Assembly (NCBI GenBank): GCA_937872005.1
Contig: CALMPQ010000457.1
Coordinates: forward strand, 1 to 6,373
Origin: an uncultured Propioniciclava sp.
Lineage (GTDB): Bacteria > Actinomycetota > Actinomycetes > Propionibacteriales > Propionibacteriaceae
DNA length: 6,373 nt
Reading direction: 5' to 3'
This document shows, in pieces, positions 4,001-6,373 of the stretch (position 1 is the first letter of the stretch; each line of letters begins with the position of its first letter). The translations under genes and the position numbers were made by a program. The notes under the pieces were generated by a model. The model had not been told where the DNA came from, did not search any database, and saw only the letters and a program-made list of their open reading frames with translations.

Positions 4001-6030
4001 CAGGACGCTCCTTCCGAGATTTCGACGCCGCAACCGCAGTTGGCAACGCCCTCAGCGCCGAGCACCGGGTCACCGGGCCACATCGCGCCGTTCGAGAACT
4101 TCTCATCGATGCCGACCGTCTCGCCATCCATGTCGGCGTGCCGGCTGTCCGGCAGGCCGGATGCGAGCCAGGTCTTGGTGGGACCCTTGTCCGGCATCAG
4201 CTGCTTGGCGACCTCGACGGTCGCCCACGCCACGATGAACGTGGTGAGGGTGCCGCTGACCGTCTTGCTCCGGGACTCAGTGTCCTGGAAGACGGTCGTG
4301 GGGTCGGTGTCGTTGTCCAGCGCGTTCTGGTAGTGGTCGCGGGTCGTCGCGTTGATGAGGTCCGCGCGGCTGTCAGAGACGGCCTTGAGGAACTTCTCGG
4401 TGCGCGCCACGCTGTAGGCGGCAGGGTCGAGGCCCTTAGCACCAGCAACCCGGCGGGCAGTCCCAGTCGAGAGCCCCGTGAGGTGGGGGTTCAGGATCGC
4501 CGACAGCTCCTGGTTCCAGTGCTTCTGGTCGAACCATGACGGCCCCTTCTGCCCGAGCTTCGCGAGGATATCCTTGCGCTGGGCCGCGAAGAAGAGGTCG
4601 AGGTCTTCCTGCAGCGCCTTGCTGCCGACCCACTCGACGTCCGAGGCCTTGCGACCGTCGGCGTGGTGAGCCGTGTGGACTCCGTGCCGCTCAGGCTTGT
4701 GCTTGTCAGGGGCCGCCGATTCTGGGGCTCCAGAGGGCTCCGTGCCGATGGGGGCTCCCGCTGACGGGCCGCTGTTTCCGGCCGCGCCCATGTTGAGCGG
4801 GGCCAGGAGGCGGTTGCCGCCCTCGATGGCCGGCAGGTTGTTCCGAGCGCGGGCCTCGTCGGGGGTCATCCAGGGACCACCGACAGCGGCGGACGTGACG
4901 GCCGCCTGCTCTTCGAAGTCGCCCTGCAGCTTCTCCCCGATGTTGAGCTCGAGGTAGCTGCCGTCGTTGACGCCGATGAGCGGGGCGAGGAAGGTGTTGA
5001 TGGTGTCCTCGACCTGCGCGACCGACGGCCCGAGGGTCTCGGTGTACAGCATCTTGCGGAACTCCTTGACCGAGGCGAAGGAGTTGAAGCCCTCAGCGCC
5101 AAGCATGGCCGGCGGGACGTGGAACGCCTGCGCGACGGTGACTAGCGCGAGCTTCGCGCCTTCGGCCCACTGCTCTTCACGGGCGTTGAACCCAACGCGC
5201 TTCAGCTCCATGCCCTCATCGAGCAGGGGGGTGCCACCGGCCTCGGCGCCACCGCCGGCCCACTGGGCCTTCCACTGCTGGATGAACTTGGCCTTACCCT
5301 CGGCACTCCACTCGGGAGCGTCGGCGGGGCGGGTCATGTACATACCGATGCGGCCGCCACGCTTCCACATCTGGCGGCGGAACTCGCCTGCGGCGATCTG
5401 CTCGGCCAGGGTGTTGCGGAGGGAGGTGACCGGGGACGAGCCCCGCTTGAAGCCGTGAGGGTTGTAGCCGCGGAACACGACGGCGTCCTCGGCGTTGACG
5501 TAGAACCACTCGTTCGAGCCGTTGGGCTGGATGCGGTACTTGGTCACGCGGCCGAAGGCATCAGCCTTGGTGCCGGTGATCCACTCGGTCGGGATGCCGG
5601 TGATGGTCGTGCCGCCGTTGCGGCGCGAGTAATCGATGACCCAGAGGTGGAAGTCGTACAGGGCGAGCTCGGCGAAGAGCTGCTTGAACAGGTCGAAGCC
5701 GGTCTGGTAGTCGTTCGGGCTCTTGAGCAGGGTCTCCATGAAGGAGTCCCGTGCGCGCTCGCGCCCGCCCTTGCTGTCGGGCCGGAAGACGTGGCGGCCG
5801 AGCTGCGCGGCGTTGCGGCTGGTGAAGTCCACCACGGAACGGAGGTTCGGCTGCGTCTGGTAGAGGTCGCCAACGGACATGCCGTCCACGACCTCAGACG
5901 CAAAGCCCGCTCCGAAGACGACGCCTGGGTCGCCGGCCTGCAGGGCCGCGGTGTCGGACGGGAGCCAGGGCGCGGTGCCGAACAGGGCAACGCTCACTGT
6001 CGCCTTGGCGCGATCGATGAAGCTAGGCAT
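4000..6030 (-). CDS. Portal protein fused to a MuF-like head morphogenesis domain
   Basis: This is a 676-residue protein started by ATG at 6030, with AAAGGGGG at 6042-6035, four bases upstream. Residues 1 to about 410 are an HK97-type portal: VVDFTSRNAAQLGRHVF near the N-terminus, the LYDFHLWVIDY strand region (124-134), the conserved FHVPPAMLG (303-311), and the following long helix around KEFRKMLYTETLGPSVAQVE. The portal dodecamer forms the unique vertex, seeds the shell and is the DNA channel. Residues 412-445 are a Gly/Ala/Ser/Pro linker, then a histidine cluster (H444, H449, H452, H455, H456). Residues 465-676 are helical and end in a MuF-type C-terminal module: TWLASGLPDSRHADMDG (620-636), EKFSNGAMWPGD, and NCGCG (664-668). 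HK97-type portals are usually about 400-430 residues, so the extra 240 residues are a true fusion in one frame with no stop. Separate MuF proteins normally follow the portal; none is present here. Confidence 0.92.
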   Translation of the reverse strand: MPSFIDRAKATVSVALFGTAPWLPSDTAALQAGDPGVVFGAGFASEVVDGMSVGDLYQTQPNLRSVVDFTSRNAAQLGRHVFRPDSKGGRERARDSFMETLLKSPNDYQTGFDLFKQLFAELALYDFHLWVIDYSRRNGGTTITGIPTEWITGTKADAFGRVTKYRIQPNGSNEWFYVNAEDAVVFRGYNPHGFKRGSSPVTSLRNTLAEQIAAGEFRRQMWKRGGRIGMYMTRPADAPEWSAEGKAKFIQQWKAQWAGGGAEAGGTPLLDEGMELKRVGFNAREEQWAEGAKLALVTVAQAFHVPPAMLGAEGFNSFASVKEFRKMLYTETLGPSVAQVEDTINTFLAPLIGVNDGSYLELNIGEKLQGDFEEQAAVTSAAVGGPWMTPDEARARNNLPAIEGGNRLLAPLNMGAAGNSGPSAGAPIGTEPSGAPESAAPDKHKPERHGVHTAHHADGRKASDVEWVGSKALQEDLDLFFAAQRKDILAKLGQKGPSWFDQKHWNQELSAILNPHLTGLSTGTARRVAGAKGLDPAAYSVARTEKFLKAVSDSRADLINATTRDHYQNALDNDTDPTTVFQDTESRSKTVSGTLTTFIVAWATVEVAKQLMPDKGPTKTWLASGLPDSRHADMDGETVGIDEKFSNGAMWPGDPVLGAEGVANCGCGVEISEGAS

Positions 6031-6041
6031 GCGGCCCCCTT

Positions 6042-6373
6042 TCAGAGGATCACGACTGCGAGGTCATTGGCAGCCGCGGGCGAGAGGACCACGTCGTCCT
6101 GGTCGTAGATCGACCGGCGGGCGGGCTTCTTGTTGATGAGGGCCCAGGCGGCGCCGGTGACGGCGACGAGGGGTGCGATGTCAGCCGGGCTCTTCGACCG
6201 GTCCCACATCCATGAATCCCCCGCCGACTTGATGATCGCCGCGCGGACCGCGATGTCGAGGGCCGGCTGCGGGCGGTGCCGCAGGCGGGTCTCGCGCTCG
6301 TCCAGGGGGACGTCTGCGTTGCCGACGATCAGGTCGTACAGGGTGCCCGACGCGCGGCCGAGCTCGGTGCCCT
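6042..6373 (-). CDS. terL: Terminase large subunit, C-terminal fragment (cut by window edge)
   Basis: Reading the minus strand gives 109 codons, ending in TGA at 6044-6042. The fragment begins in the window with GTELGRASGTLYDLIVGNAD. It continues with a run ending LRHRPQPALDIAVRAA, a segment SWMWDRSKSPADIAPLVAV, and ends SPAAANDLAVVIL. The pattern of a helix, then QPALDIAVRAA, then W-x-WDR followed by DIAPLVAVTGAAWAL is typical of the C-terminal end of actinophage large terminases, beyond the RNase H-like nuclease core. The full protein is the ATP-driven motor that cuts concatemeric DNA and pumps it through the portal. The ATPase and nuclease residues lie outside the window. The portal start is 11 bases downstream, and its ribosome binding site touches the terminase stop codon. 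Confidence 0.88.
   Translation of the reverse strand, partial: GTELGRASGTLYDLIVGNADVPLDERETRLRHRPQPALDIAVRAAIIKSAGDSWMWDRSKSPADIAPLVAVTGAAWALINKKPARRSIYDQDDVVLSPAAANDLAVVIL

Noticed and set aside
4001..4033. Protease start 11 codons upstream at 4033
   Set aside because: It would overlap the portal gene by 34 bases and lacks a good ribosome binding site. The ATG at 4000 has AAGGAG at ideal spacing and a TGATG junction like others in this operon.
5455..6108. A 217-codon plus-strand open frame opposite the portal gene
   Set aside because: It is a shadow of the portal codon pattern; low-complexity Val/Gly/Ala/Glu composition and no domain.
1..6373. CRISPR array, tRNA genes, insertion sequences, attachment sites, origin, defence or toxin genes
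   Set aside because: Coding is almost continuous, with the largest gap 64 bases. I saw no spaced direct repeats, cloverleaf, transposase, integrase or terminal inverted repeats, and nothing resembling a defence system.

Overview
The window is a dense, one-directional block of bacteriophage head genes, all on the minus strand. It therefore reads from position 6373 down to position 1. Base composition is high (about 68-70% G+C in the stretches I counted by hand), third codon positions are strongly G/C, and the protein sequences resemble those of siphophages of Actinobacteria. I infer a siphovirus or prophage of a high-GC actinobacterial host. The sequence does not show which host, or whether this is a free phage or an integrated one.

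Layout in transcription order: the C-terminal end of the terminase large subunit (cut by the window edge); a 676-residue portal protein with a fused MuF-like C-terminal domain; an HK97-family prohead protease; an HK97-fold major capsid protein; a small unrecognised protein with a Lys/Ala/Glu-rich tail; a head-to-tail adaptor; a small endonuclease VII-like HNH nuclease; a head-to-tail stopper; an HK97 gp10-like minor protein; and the start of a probable tail terminator protein (cut by the other edge). This is the canonical HK97-type packaging, capsid and connector order, with the HNH gene as the one clear intruder.

The genes work as one assembly line. The portal nucleates the shell and is the docking point for terminase. 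The protease removes the N-terminal delta domain of the capsid protein. Adaptor, stopper, gp10-like protein and tail terminator then close the neck and join the tail. Spacing is very tight: three junctions are one-base TGATG overlaps, one is a stop abutting a start, and the largest gap is 64 bases (1966-2029). Purine-rich ribosome binding sites precede most starts. No promoter or classical U-tract terminator is visible.

Points that go beyond routine annotation are: a 17-bp UUCG-loop hairpin just after the capsid gene whose wobble pairs only work in the minus-strand RNA; conservation in the capsid protein of the three residues used for HK97 covalent cross-linking; the portal-MuF fusion with a histidine cluster in its linker; a TTG-started capsid gene lying in the same frame as the protease, separated by one TGA that sits in a hairpin loop; and the HNH gene inserted between adaptor and stopper, with lower G+C than its neighbours. 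I see no evidence for a defence island, CRISPR array, RNA gene or wholly new system here.
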